From: an uncultured Alistipes sp.
Lineage (GTDB): Bacteria > Bacteroidota > Bacteroidia > Bacteroidales > Rikenellaceae
NCBI GenBank assembly: GCA_944322375.1
Contig: CALUOX010000019.1
Coordinates: 1-35,553 of the forward strand
Reading direction: 5' to 3'
DNA: 35,553 bases
Positions 1 through 8,818 of the stretch are shown here, one piece after another; position 1 is the first letter of the stretch, and each line of letters opens with the position of its first letter. Both the position numbers and the translations under genes were made by a program. The notes under the pieces are model-generated. The model saw nothing but the letters and a program-made list of their open reading frames with translations. It searched no databases and had not been told where the DNA came from.

Positions 1-358
1 CGGCATATCGCGGCTTGGGGGCGGCATCGGCATCATGAACATCATGTATGTATCGGTCACGGAGCGCACGCGCGAAATCGGACTTCGGATGTCGATCGGC
101 GCCAAGGGGCGCGACATCCTGGCACAGTTTCTCATCGAATCGATTCTCATCAGCGTGACAGGCGGTCTGATCGGCGTTCTGTTCGGCATCGGCGCGGCCA
201 TCGTCGTCAACATCGTCGCAGCCTTTCCGATCTACATCCAGCCGTGGAGTGTCTTTCTGTCATTCGCCGTCTGCACGCTGACCGGTGTCTTCTTCGGGTG
301 GTACCCCGCCCAGAAGGCCGCGATGCTCGATCCGATCGAGGCAATACGCTATGAATAA
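1..358 (+). CDS. ABC transporter permease, MacB/FtsX type (C-terminal fragment)
   Basis: The reading frame is open from the window edge (first full codon at base 2), so this is the 3' end of a longer gene; an internal ATG at 35 is not a likely start. The visible part has the MacB/FtsX signature: a Gly-rich turn, then NIMYVSVTERTREIGLRMSIGA, then two hydrophobic helices, ending in the usual PAxxAAxLDPIEAIRYE tail. In this family the permease works with an ABC ATPase and a periplasmic adaptor to export peptides, lipoproteins or drugs through mechanical coupling at the inner membrane. The ATPase and adaptor would lie upstream, outside the window. Only 29 bases separate it from the sensor kinase, so the two-component genes may be co-transcribed with the transporter and may control it. 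Confidence 0.9.
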   Translation, partial: GISRLGGGIGIMNIMYVSVTERTREIGLRMSIGAKGRDILAQFLIESILISVTGGLIGVLFGIGAAIVVNIVAAFPIYIQPWSVFLSFAVCTLTGVFFGWYPAQKAAMLDPIEAIRYE

Positions 359-387
359 TCGGAAATAATCCTTAATTTTGTCCTGAG

Positions 388-1434
388 ATGACTGCTGCGC
401 AATCGAAATATTCGGGATGGTTGGTCCACATCACGGCCTGGGCCGTCATTTTCGGCATGCCGCTCTTCGTCACATCCCCCGACCGGCCGCCCATCAGCGG
501 TCCGCAATACCTGCATTTTCTGCTTGTACCGCTGTCGTTCATGGTGGTCTTCTACACGAACTACTTTCTGTTGATCGAGCGCAACCTCTTCTCGCGGCAA
601 CTGGGCAGGTTTCTGGGCGGCAACGTTCTGCTGATCGCCGCCGTAATCATCATCCTGCACCTGCTGTTCCGCTACATACTGCCCTATGACCCCGCACATC
701 CGCCGCTGGAGCGGTCCTGGCAGGATTCCGTACGTTTCTTTGTCGGGAACGCCGTACTCTACCTGCTGGTCGTGGGAGCCAGCGTCGCCATCCGCATGAC
801 GGGCGGCTGGTACAAGGCCGAAACGGCACGCCAGCAACTCGAACACAGCCGTACACAGGCCGAGTTGCAGAACCTCAAGAGTCAGCTCAACCCCCACTTT
901 CTCTTCAATACGCTCAACAACATCTATTCGCTGATCCAGATTGATTCGAATCGCGCGCAACAGGCGGTCCATGATCTGAGCCGGATGCTGCGCTACGTTC
1001 TCTACGACAGCAGCCAGCCGACAGTCCCCCTGAGATCCGAAATCGAATTTCTGCGCGACTATATCGAACTGATGCGCATCCGTCTGCCGCATCACGTGAA
1101 GCTCTTCGTGTCGCTGCCCGAAGATCCGGAATCCACACCCGTTGCGCCGTTGCTGTTCATCTCGCTGGTCGAGAATGCCTTCAAGCATGGCGTCAGCAAT
1201 GACAAGCCTTCGTTCATCGTCATCGACATCCGGGAAGAGGGCGGGCAGTTGATCTGCCGCATCAAGAACAGCTGCTTCCCGAAGGCGGCGTCGGACCGAA
1301 GCGGTTCGGGCATTGGCCTGCGGAACCTGTCGAAACGGCTCGAAATGATCTACCCGGGACGTCATACGTTCGAATACGGGGAGCAGGAGAATACCTATGT
1401 GGCACTGTTGTGCATCAAACTGCATGAAGGATGA
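388..1434 (+). CDS. LytS-type sensor histidine kinase
   Basis: This 348-residue protein has four predicted membrane helices in its N-terminal part (about residues 11-28, 42-62, 76-97 and 119-138), then a short coiled stretch and a His_kinase (PF06580) domain. The phospho-acceptor His is residue 170 in QLNPHFLFNTLNNI. The ATP-binding N-box is VENAFKHG (about 261-268) and the G-box is GSGIGL (306-311). There is no separate periplasmic sensor domain, so the signal is probably sensed within or near the membrane. The stop overlaps the start of the LytTR regulator in an ATGA arrangement, which indicates translational coupling and a cognate pair. The ATG at 388 is chosen because it leads directly into the first helix. 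Confidence 0.93.
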   Translation: MTAAQSKYSGWLVHITAWAVIFGMPLFVTSPDRPPISGPQYLHFLLVPLSFMVVFYTNYFLLIERNLFSRQLGRFLGGNVLLIAAVIIILHLLFRYILPYDPAHPPLERSWQDSVRFFVGNAVLYLLVVGASVAIRMTGGWYKAETARQQLEHSRTQAELQNLKSQLNPHFLFNTLNNIYSLIQIDSNRAQQAVHDLSRMLRYVLYDSSQPTVPLRSEIEFLRDYIELMRIRLPHHVKLFVSLPEDPESTPVAPLLFISLVENAFKHGVSNDKPSFIVIDIREEGGQLICRIKNSCFPKAASDRSGSGIGLRNLSKRLEMIYPGRHTFEYGEQENTYVALLCIKLHEG

Positions 1435-2168
1435 AACTGACGTGTGCGATCATCGATGACGAACCGCTGGCCGTAGAGCTGATGAAGGGATACGTTGAGA
1501 AGACACCGTTCCTGACGCTGACGGGATCGTTCAACAGCGGCACGGCGGCATTCGAAGCACTGCGCGACCGTCCGGTCGATCTGCTTTTCTGCGACATCCA
1601 GATGCCGGAACTCAACGGCATGGAGCTGTCGCGGATGCTTCCGCCCGCCACCCGCGTGATCTTCACGACGGCCTTCAGCCGTTATGCCGTCGAAGGCTTC
1701 CGCGTCAATGCGGTGGATTACCTGCTCAAGCCGATCAGCTACGACGATTTTCTTGAGGCGGCCAACAAGGCCTTGACATGGTTCGAGCTCAATGAACGTG
1801 CCGGCACGGCACAGCCGGAACATCCGGAGGTTCCGGCTCCGCAAAGTCTTTTCGTGCGAAGCGAATATCGCCTGCAACAGATCGACTTCGACCGCATTCT
1901 CTATATCGAAGGGTTGAAGGATTACGTGAAGATCCATCTTGACAGCGAACCGCATCCCGTACTGTCGCTCGTCAGCCTCAAGTCGCTGGAGGAGGAGTTG
2001 CCGGCCGACCGTTTCATCCGCGTTCACCGCTCCTACATCGTACAGCCGTCGAAGATCCGCACGATCGAACGCAACCGCATTGTCTTCGGCAAGGAGTATA
2101 TCCCCATCTCGGAAAACTACCGGCAGGCGTTTTATGATTTTCTGTCGGCCCACTCGCTGATCTTCTGA
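1431..2168 (+). CDS. LytTR-family response regulator
   Basis: A 245-residue response regulator with an N-terminal receiver domain (about 4-118) and a C-terminal LytTR DNA-binding domain (about 139-236). The receiver acidic pocket is D9/D10, the phosphorylation site is D55 in FCDIQMPELNG, and the conserved lysine is K100 in LLKP. The LytTR part shows the usual LYIEGLKDYVKI and FIRVHRSYIV blocks. The GAAGG just before the ATG at 1431 lies inside the end of the kinase gene, which supports this start and a coupled pair. It should bind a direct repeat in target promoters, possibly that of the ABC exporter upstream. Confidence 0.94.
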   Translation: MKLTCAIIDDEPLAVELMKGYVEKTPFLTLTGSFNSGTAAFEALRDRPVDLLFCDIQMPELNGMELSRMLPPATRVIFTTAFSRYAVEGFRVNAVDYLLKPISYDDFLEAANKALTWFELNERAGTAQPEHPEVPAPQSLFVRSEYRLQQIDFDRILYIEGLKDYVKIHLDSEPHPVLSLVSLKSLEEELPADRFIRVHRSYIVQPSKIRTIERNRIVFGKEYIPISENYRQAFYDFLSAHSLIF

Positions 2169-2817
2169 GACCTGAAGCGTGTTCTGCGCCGGACGTTTCG
2201 GGGAACGGAGCCGCCACACCCGGAATACCGAACCGTCCTGCGGAGGCAGCCGTTTGCACCGTATCGATCTGATGCCGGCCGCCGCGACATCCGTCCCGCC
2301 CTGGAGTGTGATCGCCGCCTATTATGTTCTGCCGCATGAACCGGCATCGCTGACTGTCAACATCCCCGGCCGCTTGATCCGGGGACCGATCTCCCCGCCA
2401 CTTCAACAGCGCATGCTGCAACAGGGGTCAAAGAGAACCGTCTCCACCCCACCCTTCGATGCGGATCGACAAGTGCCGCATGCAGAAGCGGAAGCCGCAG
2501 GACTATTGCGGAATCATCCGAAAAACCATATCGCCGGAACAGACAAGCCGCCCCGGCGATACCCTCCCCCATTCAATGATCCGAACGGCTGCAAGACCTC
2601 CTCTCAGCCCTCCGTTTCATTTACCAATTTTTATACCTTACACCCCGTACGCCGCGCCTGCAGGTCAGCGTGCGTTTTCCAATCCGTGGCCGGTCAACCG
2701 ACCATCGGCAGAATAGATCTCGTCGCCACCTTCAGATGAAGGGAGATGCGCACCGCACAGGGTCAAAAAGGGGGAGGAAGCGCATCCTCCCCCTTCGATC
2801 GATCCGATAAAACGTCT
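2169..2817. other. Intergenic region, no gene supported
   Basis: About 650 bases between the ends of two converging transcription units. One plus-strand frame (2179-2739) stays open, but it has no recognisable domain, its composition is Arg/Pro/Ser-rich, and it lies in a convergent gap, so I do not call it. The only structured element I see is the terminator hairpin near 2765-2795. Confidence 0.6.
2765..2795 (-). terminator. Intrinsic terminator of the susC-susD-GDPD operon
   Basis: Perfect 11-bp stem AAGGGGGAGGA (2768-2778) with TCCTCCCCCTT (2785-2795) and a 6-base loop. Read on the minus strand, the stem runs directly into TTTTT. It lies 23 bases after the stop of the GDPD gene, so it ends that operon. 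Confidence 0.88.
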
Positions 2818-5184
2818 TTACTTGTTGGTGCTTGCGCAGGTGATGGCGCCGCTTTCGTAGATCAGCTTCGCCTCAGCATTCTGCAACGCTCCGTAGAGAT
2901 AGTTGTCGGCCGGTACCGTGCTCGTATAGTCGATCTCCTTGGTTTGGCCGGCACTGATCGAACGGGTCAGCTTGCCATAGATCTTCGCGGACTTGACCGT
3001 CACCTCGACATCCGTCTTGATACGTCCGACGAGAATTCCTGCGCAACTGCTGTTCTCATGCGAAGGATCCTTCGCCAGATCAACATCTCCGTCGTAGTTG
3101 TACAGCGTCGTCGAAACCACGTCGGCATCCAGCGAGCAGTTGTCGATCGTGAAGTCGAGCGTTGCCCATGCAAAGAGGCCTCCCGTATGAGAAGAACGAT
3201 TGTCGTTGCCGGTATTGTTCAGCACGTCACCGAAGTTGTGGCAATCGGTTGCCGTATGGGCGATCATGCCGCTGATACCGCCGATCGCGAACTCCGTAGC
3301 GCCTTTTCCGCCGCCGCGGGCCTCGACCGTTCCGTAATTGTAGTTCGACTCGAAGATCGCCGTACCGCCGCAGATACCGCCCATACGGGCACGGCCGGCA
3401 CCCTTCGTATCGGAAACGGGCGAATCGGCCAGAACCGCACCCCGGTTCACGCAGTTGCGGATTACACTGGGCGTATTGAGGTTCTCACCGTTGGCATAGG
3501 CGACAATACCGCCCAACAGGTTGTTCGCGGCCTGTGCCGTGGCCAACGTGACTGCGGCCTCATTGGTGCAGTTCTCCACGACATATCCCTTGCCGATGTC
3601 GAGACGGCCCAGAATACCGCCCAGATAGATGGCTTTTCCGGAAGAGGTCTCATCCGAATAGGAGACTTCGCCCTTGTTGACGCATCCCGTGACATTCGAA
3701 TAGGCCCAACCGCCGATACCGGCAACGGCAGCGGCATCGGTCACGGCCTTGCGATGTACGGAGATCTTGCCCTGATTGGTATTGTCGGCGATGACATTGC
3801 CCGCAGCGCCTTGTCCGAAGATACCGCCGATGACGGTCGTACTGCTCGTCTCGACATTCATCGTGATATTCGCCGAATTGGTGCAACCCGTAATCCGGGC
3901 CGTGCCACCCAGCTTGCCGGCAATTGCACCCAGCGTCACCTTGGAGGTGCAGGTCGAGGTAAAGGACCCTGCAACGTTCAGGTTCTTCACCGTACCGTTC
4001 AGCGTAGCAAAGATTCCCACCAAGGCATCTTCACCCGAATAGTTGACCGTGAGCGTCTTGCCGTTTCCGTTGAAGACACCCGTGAAATCCGCAATGGGCT
4101 TCCACGCTCCCGCCATCACAAGATCCTTGTGAAGAACGACCTCGCCGTCGGCATTCTGGAACCGTTTGGCCGCAGGATCGGTCTCCACCTCGGCAATAAA
4201 GGCCTCCATGTCTTCCACGGAGGAGATGCCGTCATAAACCTTCGTGGCGATTTCGACCTTTTCGATCAGCCACTTGGGGTAGTTCGTGCAAAGCGCCTTG
4301 AAGCGCTTTGCATTCGTACAATAGTAATCTACCGCCTCGGACGACGATACGGCATTGCCGTCACCGGACTGCTTGTCGATGTTGAAGACACTGAGCGCCA
4401 CCCCCGCGTTCTCGAACTCTTCGAGCGTACGCGATCCTTGTCCGCCCGCTTCGGCGCACATGTAGCTCGCCGCCGAGAGGTTGGCCCAATAATAACCCGA
4501 CGAGACATAGGAGGTAGCCGCCTTGTTGGCCATCCATCCGATTTCGATACCGGCCTCGCGTGCATAGGCGAACGCCGATGTCATGACAGTCGTGTTGCCC
4601 GTACAGATAAACTCCACGAAGTGGGTCGCCCCCATCTCCGTAATGATCTCGCAGGCGCGTTTTACGGCATTGATCGGATACTGGGTCAATGTCGAGGGAT
4701 AGGTGATATTCTTGATGTCGAGCCACAGACGCGTGCAGCAGTCCTTGTCTTTTACCGCATTGATGAAATCCTCCAGAGACGGGAGCTGCTCCCCGTTGGA
4801 AAGCGCCCCTGCGGCCCGAAGGTCTGCCAGCGAGTGCTCCCAAGGATGCATCCCGTTGATCCTGCAGTTCCCGTCGGCATGGGCGACAACCACATTGTCA
4901 TCGCCGGTCCAGTAGATGTCGCATTCGGAAGCATAACAGCCCTGATCGATGGCATACTGCAGCGAGGCCAGCGAATTGTCCGGAGCATTGCATTCGGCTG
5001 CACCGCCGCGATGCGCGACGATATTGTTGTCACAGGCTGCCGGTTTGAGCAATCCGTCATCGATCTCTTCATCGGGATTCGGTATCTGGCTCCAATCGGG
5101 CTGATCGGGCCACTCGTCCTTCGTACACGAGGCGAGTGCCACGACCGCCGCCATTACGGCACATGAAATTATCTTTCTCAACAT
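2818..5184 (-). CDS. Glycerophosphodiester phosphodiesterase-family lipoprotein with C-terminal GLUG-like repeats
   Basis: This 788-residue protein has a lipoprotein signal (ALASC, Cys20) followed by an acidic TKDEW stretch that resembles a Bacteroidota surface-export signal. Residues about 52-310 match the GDPD TIM barrel: NIVAHRGG (His58-Arg59), ECDIY (Glu87, Asp89), VVVAHAD (His102) and LWLDIKN (about 153-159). Several positions differ from textbook GDPD: PDNS replaces PENT and AHAD replaces the usual HD. The remainder (about 350-740) is a Gly/Asn/Thr-rich array with FNGNGKTLTVN, VGIFATLNGTVKNLNV and repeated VxNCTNxA, typical of GLUG/beta-helix repeats that may bind a surface or a ligand. 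The family hydrolyses glycerophosphodiesters to glycerol-3-phosphate and an alcohol. It is the last gene of the SusCD operon, 19 bases after the BACON gene, which suggests it acts on the imported substrate outside the cell. Confidence 0.87.
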   Translation of the reverse strand: MLRKIISCAVMAAVVALASCTKDEWPDQPDWSQIPNPDEEIDDGLLKPAACDNNIVAHRGGAAECNAPDNSLASLQYAIDQGCYASECDIYWTGDDNVVVAHADGNCRINGMHPWEHSLADLRAAGALSNGEQLPSLEDFINAVKDKDCCTRLWLDIKNITYPSTLTQYPINAVKRACEIITEMGATHFVEFICTGNTTVMTSAFAYAREAGIEIGWMANKAATSYVSSGYYWANLSAASYMCAEAGGQGSRTLEEFENAGVALSVFNIDKQSGDGNAVSSSEAVDYYCTNAKRFKALCTNYPKWLIEKVEIATKVYDGISSVEDMEAFIAEVETDPAAKRFQNADGEVVLHKDLVMAGAWKPIADFTGVFNGNGKTLTVNYSGEDALVGIFATLNGTVKNLNVAGSFTSTCTSKVTLGAIAGKLGGTARITGCTNSANITMNVETSSTTVIGGIFGQGAAGNVIADNTNQGKISVHRKAVTDAAAVAGIGGWAYSNVTGCVNKGEVSYSDETSSGKAIYLGGILGRLDIGKGYVVENCTNEAAVTLATAQAANNLLGGIVAYANGENLNTPSVIRNCVNRGAVLADSPVSDTKGAGRARMGGICGGTAIFESNYNYGTVEARGGGKGATEFAIGGISGMIAHTATDCHNFGDVLNNTGNDNRSSHTGGLFAWATLDFTIDNCSLDADVVSTTLYNYDGDVDLAKDPSHENSSCAGILVGRIKTDVEVTVKSAKIYGKLTRSISAGQTKEIDYTSTVPADNYLYGALQNAEAKLIYESGAITCASTNK

Positions 5185-5203
5185 ACTGTTCGTTTTTTAT
5201 AGG

Positions 5204-7285
5204 TTACTTATAGTTCTTCACGCACCGGATCGTACCGCCGCAGCCGTTTCCGAAGTCGAAACCGTCGTTGGTACGCATGTTGGCCTCACGGCTTTGGTTC
5301 CAGATGCGCCAAGCGGCCTTCTTGGAAGCCGTGTATTGACCGATCATCGGGATGAAGGCATACATACGCGGATCGTTGTCGCCCGGACCGTAGTCATAGC
5401 CCGTCTTGTAGAGCCGCCATCCCTGGCTGAACATGTTGAATCCGAACGTCGCCGCAGCAGCAGAGATCTTTTCGGCCGGGCACGAAGGATTGTAGATGTT
5501 CCAGTCGGAGGTAAAGAGCAAGGCCGCAAAGTTGGTCAGCGTACCGTTGCCGAAGGCCGCATAGGTTGCCGTAGCCGCATCAACGGGATAGTCCGCAGCC
5601 CCTGCGGCAGATGCGGCATAGACCAGATCGCGCCAGTCCTGCATGTTGGCAATGTGCCAGCCATAGGGGCAGATACCCTGAATCTGCATCTTCACGTTGG
5701 GATGCTCCGCTTCAACCTGCTCGTCACCGGCAGTCGTCGTGGGATACGTCGCAAGGATCGCAGAGGTAACGCTCTCGAGGACATAACTGTCACCAACGGC
5801 ATCCGTAATGGTCGTACCGGGTTCGCCGAGCGGACTGTCGATCATCACCGAAGAGCCGCCCTGGCAGGCATTCAACGCACCGTTCGCATAGCCTGTAATA
5901 GCCTCGTACGAGCTGTAGAGACGTCCATAGGTCTCGGCAAGCGGTTTTCCGCTGTTGTCGGTAGCCTCGACGATCTCGCCGCCGTTCTCAACCGTATCGT
6001 ACGCCGGATTACGCGAGCTGTAGGGAGCCTCGTTGCCATAACCGCCCGTCTGGTGGCCGCTTACGAGGCCGCTGCCGAGCTTGTAGCGTCCGATCGTCGC
6101 ATCGCCGGCCCAGTGCAGGCTGACGGTCATCCATGTCTTCGTACCGCCGTCACGGGTCACGTACTTCTTGGTAGGATAAGCCGAAACCTCCGAATCGGGC
6201 ATGCAGTTGGGCGTTGCGATACGCTCCCACGACCAGGTCATGTCATTGAAGTTCACCTGAATCTTCCGCATGCCATCGACATCGATCTCGGGACCGGCCG
6301 GGAGTGCTGTCTCGGCGGTAGCGATTTCGACGATCTTGCCCTCCTGCGAGAGTGCATAGCAGGGATAGGTGAGCGTGCGGCTGTCCTTGTTGAGCAGCAC
6401 GGGGTTCTTTCCGTCAGCCGAACGCATGAAATAGAGCGAACCGTTGTATTCACCCACAACCTGACGGGCCAACTCATACGCCTCGCCGATCGCCAGATTG
6501 TCGGCCGAAGCACCATACATGTAGTAGTGGTCGTAAGCGGCATTCTGCGTCACGGGGATCTCGAGCACCGCACGGCTGGTCTGCTCCGTTCCGACGATGA
6601 TCGACAGAACGGCCGAACGCGAATTCTCCTGATCGGTCCACTCGGAGGCGGTCAGAATCAACTCACCCACACCGTTGTCGTCGATGGAGAGCCAGTCGGT
6701 CGAGGTTCCGGGATAGGTGATCTCGTAGGAATAGACATCCCCCATGTTGCTCGAATAGGTCACACTCTGCTGACCGCCGGCAGCCATGAAGACTACGTTT
6801 TCGACCTCGGAAGTCACCGAAGCATCGGCCTTCAGACCCAACTGTTCGAATTCATACTCCGCCGTTGTACCGTCGGCAGCGACGATCGTCAGAACGAACT
6901 TGCGACGATACTCCGTATTCGGCGTCACGACAATCTCGAAACCTTCGTTCGCCACGTCGTGAATGGTTCCGTTTATTGCCTCCTCGAAGATCGAAGAGAC
7001 GGAGGTTCTGCGGACCGTTGCCCAATCGGCCGTTTGGGGCAGTGTGGCTTCCCACGCCATGTCGGAGAGTGCCGACCCCTTGTTGACGGTCACCGCCGAG
7101 ACAAAGCTCTCGTTGCCGGATGCGGTCGTACCGTCGGCATTGAACTGCTCGGCTGCGGGATAGATGGAGATTCGGGTCTGCGTATCGGCATAATCGGTAT
7201 TGTCCTCATAGCACGAGACCGTCCCGATCAGGAGCGCGCAAAGCGTAGCAGCTGTTTTTATTCTGGATTTCATTGTTGCTTGCAT
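5204..7285 (-). CDS. BACON-domain surface lipoprotein with FISUMP-like C-terminus
   Basis: A 693-residue lipoprotein with lipobox GTVSC (Cys25) followed by YEDNTDYAD, an acidic run that fits a surface-export signal. A BACON-like beta domain lies at about 150-250 (AAGGQQSVTYSSN, DWLSIDDNG, then a pattern ending VTQNAA), and the region before it resembles a second such domain. The C-terminal 180 residues look like the Fibrobacter succinogenes major paralogous (FISUMP) domain: CPYGWHIANMQDWRDLV near the start and GGTIRCVKNYK at the end. Proteins in this position after SusD usually bind substrate at the cell surface, in the way of SusE/SusF, so a ligand-binding role is inferred. An internal Met at residue 5 (7273) is an alternative start. 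Gaps of 12 and 19 bases to its neighbours show it is in the operon. Confidence 0.82.
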   Translation of the reverse strand: MQATMKSRIKTAATLCALLIGTVSCYEDNTDYADTQTRISIYPAAEQFNADGTTASGNESFVSAVTVNKGSALSDMAWEATLPQTADWATVRRTSVSSIFEEAINGTIHDVANEGFEIVVTPNTEYRRKFVLTIVAADGTTAEYEFEQLGLKADASVTSEVENVVFMAAGGQQSVTYSSNMGDVYSYEITYPGTSTDWLSIDDNGVGELILTASEWTDQENSRSAVLSIIVGTEQTSRAVLEIPVTQNAAYDHYYMYGASADNLAIGEAYELARQVVGEYNGSLYFMRSADGKNPVLLNKDSRTLTYPCYALSQEGKIVEIATAETALPAGPEIDVDGMRKIQVNFNDMTWSWERIATPNCMPDSEVSAYPTKKYVTRDGGTKTWMTVSLHWAGDATIGRYKLGSGLVSGHQTGGYGNEAPYSSRNPAYDTVENGGEIVEATDNSGKPLAETYGRLYSSYEAITGYANGALNACQGGSSVMIDSPLGEPGTTITDAVGDSYVLESVTSAILATYPTTTAGDEQVEAEHPNVKMQIQGICPYGWHIANMQDWRDLVYAASAAGAADYPVDAATATYAAFGNGTLTNFAALLFTSDWNIYNPSCPAEKISAAAATFGFNMFSQGWRLYKTGYDYGPGDNDPRMYAFIPMIGQYTASKKAAWRIWNQSREANMRTNDGFDFGNGCGGTIRCVKNYK

Positions 7286-7297
7286 GTTTAAGAATGA

Positions 7298-8806
7298 TTA
7301 ATACCAACCTTCGGTCTGTGTCAGTGCCGAGTTCTTGTCACGTGCGGACTTCGAGATCGGCCACAGCAGGATATTCGTATCGTTCTTGTGCTCGTTCAGA
7401 TAGGGATTGTAGTCCCAGATCTTGTCGAGACGGATCAGCGCCCACCAGATAACGCCTTCGGCGGGGAACTCGAGGAAATACTCGTTGACCAGCGCATCGA
7501 GTACGGCCTGCTGCGAAGCATCCGTATAGTAATCGGCCTTGCCGTAGGCGCGCTGTGCAATGATGTTCAGCGACTTCAGAGCCCCTGCGTAATCCTTCTG
7601 ATAATACTTCAGCTCGGCATCCATCATGACGGCCAGGGCGGCGCGATAGTAGATCAGATCGGCATCGAGCACCATCTTGCCGGAGCTCATGTCGCCGAGG
7701 AACTTCTTGCAGAAGGTCAACTGACCGCCATCCGTACCGTAATTACCCTCACCGAGGTTGTACTTGACACGGGTATCGCCCTTGTTGTCACGGCTGTCAC
7801 GCAGTTTTGCAAGGAACTCTTCGCCGTAGTCAAGCCATTGCGTTTCATAGATGGGTACGGGATTCCCCTGATAGTTTTTAGCGACATAGGCCTCGGGGAA
7901 TGCGAAGTACCAGCTGTAACCGCCGGTCTTCGATTCGGTCTGGTCGTTATAGAGCGCGAAGACCACCTCCTTGCTGTTTTTCGACTGTTTTGCGTTGTCG
8001 GCCATCCGGTCGAAGATGTCGCCGTAATCGTCGCAGAGCAGCGACGAAGAGATTCCGATGGCATTCAAAGCGCTTTCGGCACTGTCCAGATAGGAGTCGC
8101 CGCCGCCCTGATTGGCATACATCCACAACGAATATTCAGCCTTGAGCATCAGGACGGCGGTCTTCGTCGCCAGATACTTGTCCGTACCGAGATAGTCGGC
8201 CAGCGAGAGCGCCGACTCGATATCCCGGCCGATCTGAGCATAGACGTCAGCCTTGGGTGCACGAACGGGATAGGTTTCGGGCTGACTGACCGATTCGATC
8301 GGACGGAGGTTCAGAGGTACGTCGCCCCAGAGACGCGCTGCCCAGAAGTAGGCATACGCGCGGGCGAAATAGGCCTGGCCCATTGCCCAGTTGCGCTTCT
8401 CGGCGGTCATCGGAATCGACTCGCTGGGTGCATACTTGAGAACGGCATTCGACTGGTCGATGACGGAGTAGAGTCCGGACCAACCGCAGGAAGCGACGTT
8501 TGCCGTCATGGTATTCTGGATGACCTCGCGGCCGACCCAGACGTGGAAGAGCCGGGACGGGCCCCACATGTATTCACCCACGCGGAGTTCACCCCAATAG
8601 AGAACGTTGATCTGGCTCTGGACGAAATTCGCACGGAGCTCCGAATAGATTCCATAGGTAGAGCCTTCGACCTGCACCGATGTTTTCCACATGTTGCTGA
8701 CCGACAGCTGATTGTCTTGCATGATGTCGAGTACGTCGCAGGAGATGGCCGAGCAGCCGACCACGACGGACAAGAGCCATTTGTATATCGTATGTTCGAT
8801 TTTCAT
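7298..8806 (-). CDS. SusD/RagB-family nutrient-binding outer-membrane lipoprotein
   Basis: A 502-residue SusD-like protein. The signal peptide ends in SAISC (Cys23), followed by DVLDIMQDNQL, the familiar CxxLD start of mature SusD proteins. The middle carries the TPR-like part typical of the family (ARAYAYFWAARLWGDVPL at about 150-167, then the KADVYAQIGRDIESAL helix). The C-terminus has the usual ALNIIAQRAYG, LDALVNEYFLEFPAEGVIWWALIRLDK and YLNEHKNDTNILLWPISKS pattern. SusD forms the lid of the SusC barrel and delivers ligand to it. It follows susC by 12 bases. The substrate cannot be read from the sequence; the GDPD gene downstream points away from a simple neutral glycan. Confidence 0.93.
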   Translation of the reverse strand: MKIEHTIYKWLLSVVVGCSAISCDVLDIMQDNQLSVSNMWKTSVQVEGSTYGIYSELRANFVQSQINVLYWGELRVGEYMWGPSRLFHVWVGREVIQNTMTANVASCGWSGLYSVIDQSNAVLKYAPSESIPMTAEKRNWAMGQAYFARAYAYFWAARLWGDVPLNLRPIESVSQPETYPVRAPKADVYAQIGRDIESALSLADYLGTDKYLATKTAVLMLKAEYSLWMYANQGGGDSYLDSAESALNAIGISSSLLCDDYGDIFDRMADNAKQSKNSKEVVFALYNDQTESKTGGYSWYFAFPEAYVAKNYQGNPVPIYETQWLDYGEEFLAKLRDSRDNKGDTRVKYNLGEGNYGTDGGQLTFCKKFLGDMSSGKMVLDADLIYYRAALAVMMDAELKYYQKDYAGALKSLNIIAQRAYGKADYYTDASQQAVLDALVNEYFLEFPAEGVIWWALIRLDKIWDYNPYLNEHKNDTNILLWPISKSARDKNSALTQTEGWY

Positions 8807-8818
8807 GATTGATTCGCT

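Noticed and set aside
349..1425. 358-codon minus-strand frame
   Set aside because: Shadow of the histidine kinase gene, which has all its motifs in the plus frame.
2179..2739. 186-codon plus-strand frame after the LytTR gene
   Set aside because: Arg/Pro-rich, no domain, and sits in a gap between converging operons.
2746..5166. 806-codon plus-strand frame
   Set aside because: It is antisense to the GDPD gene over its whole length; the minus-strand frame has a signal peptide, clear domains and a terminator.
5294..7291. 665-codon plus-strand frame
   Set aside because: Antisense shadow of the BACON lipoprotein gene; no protein features.
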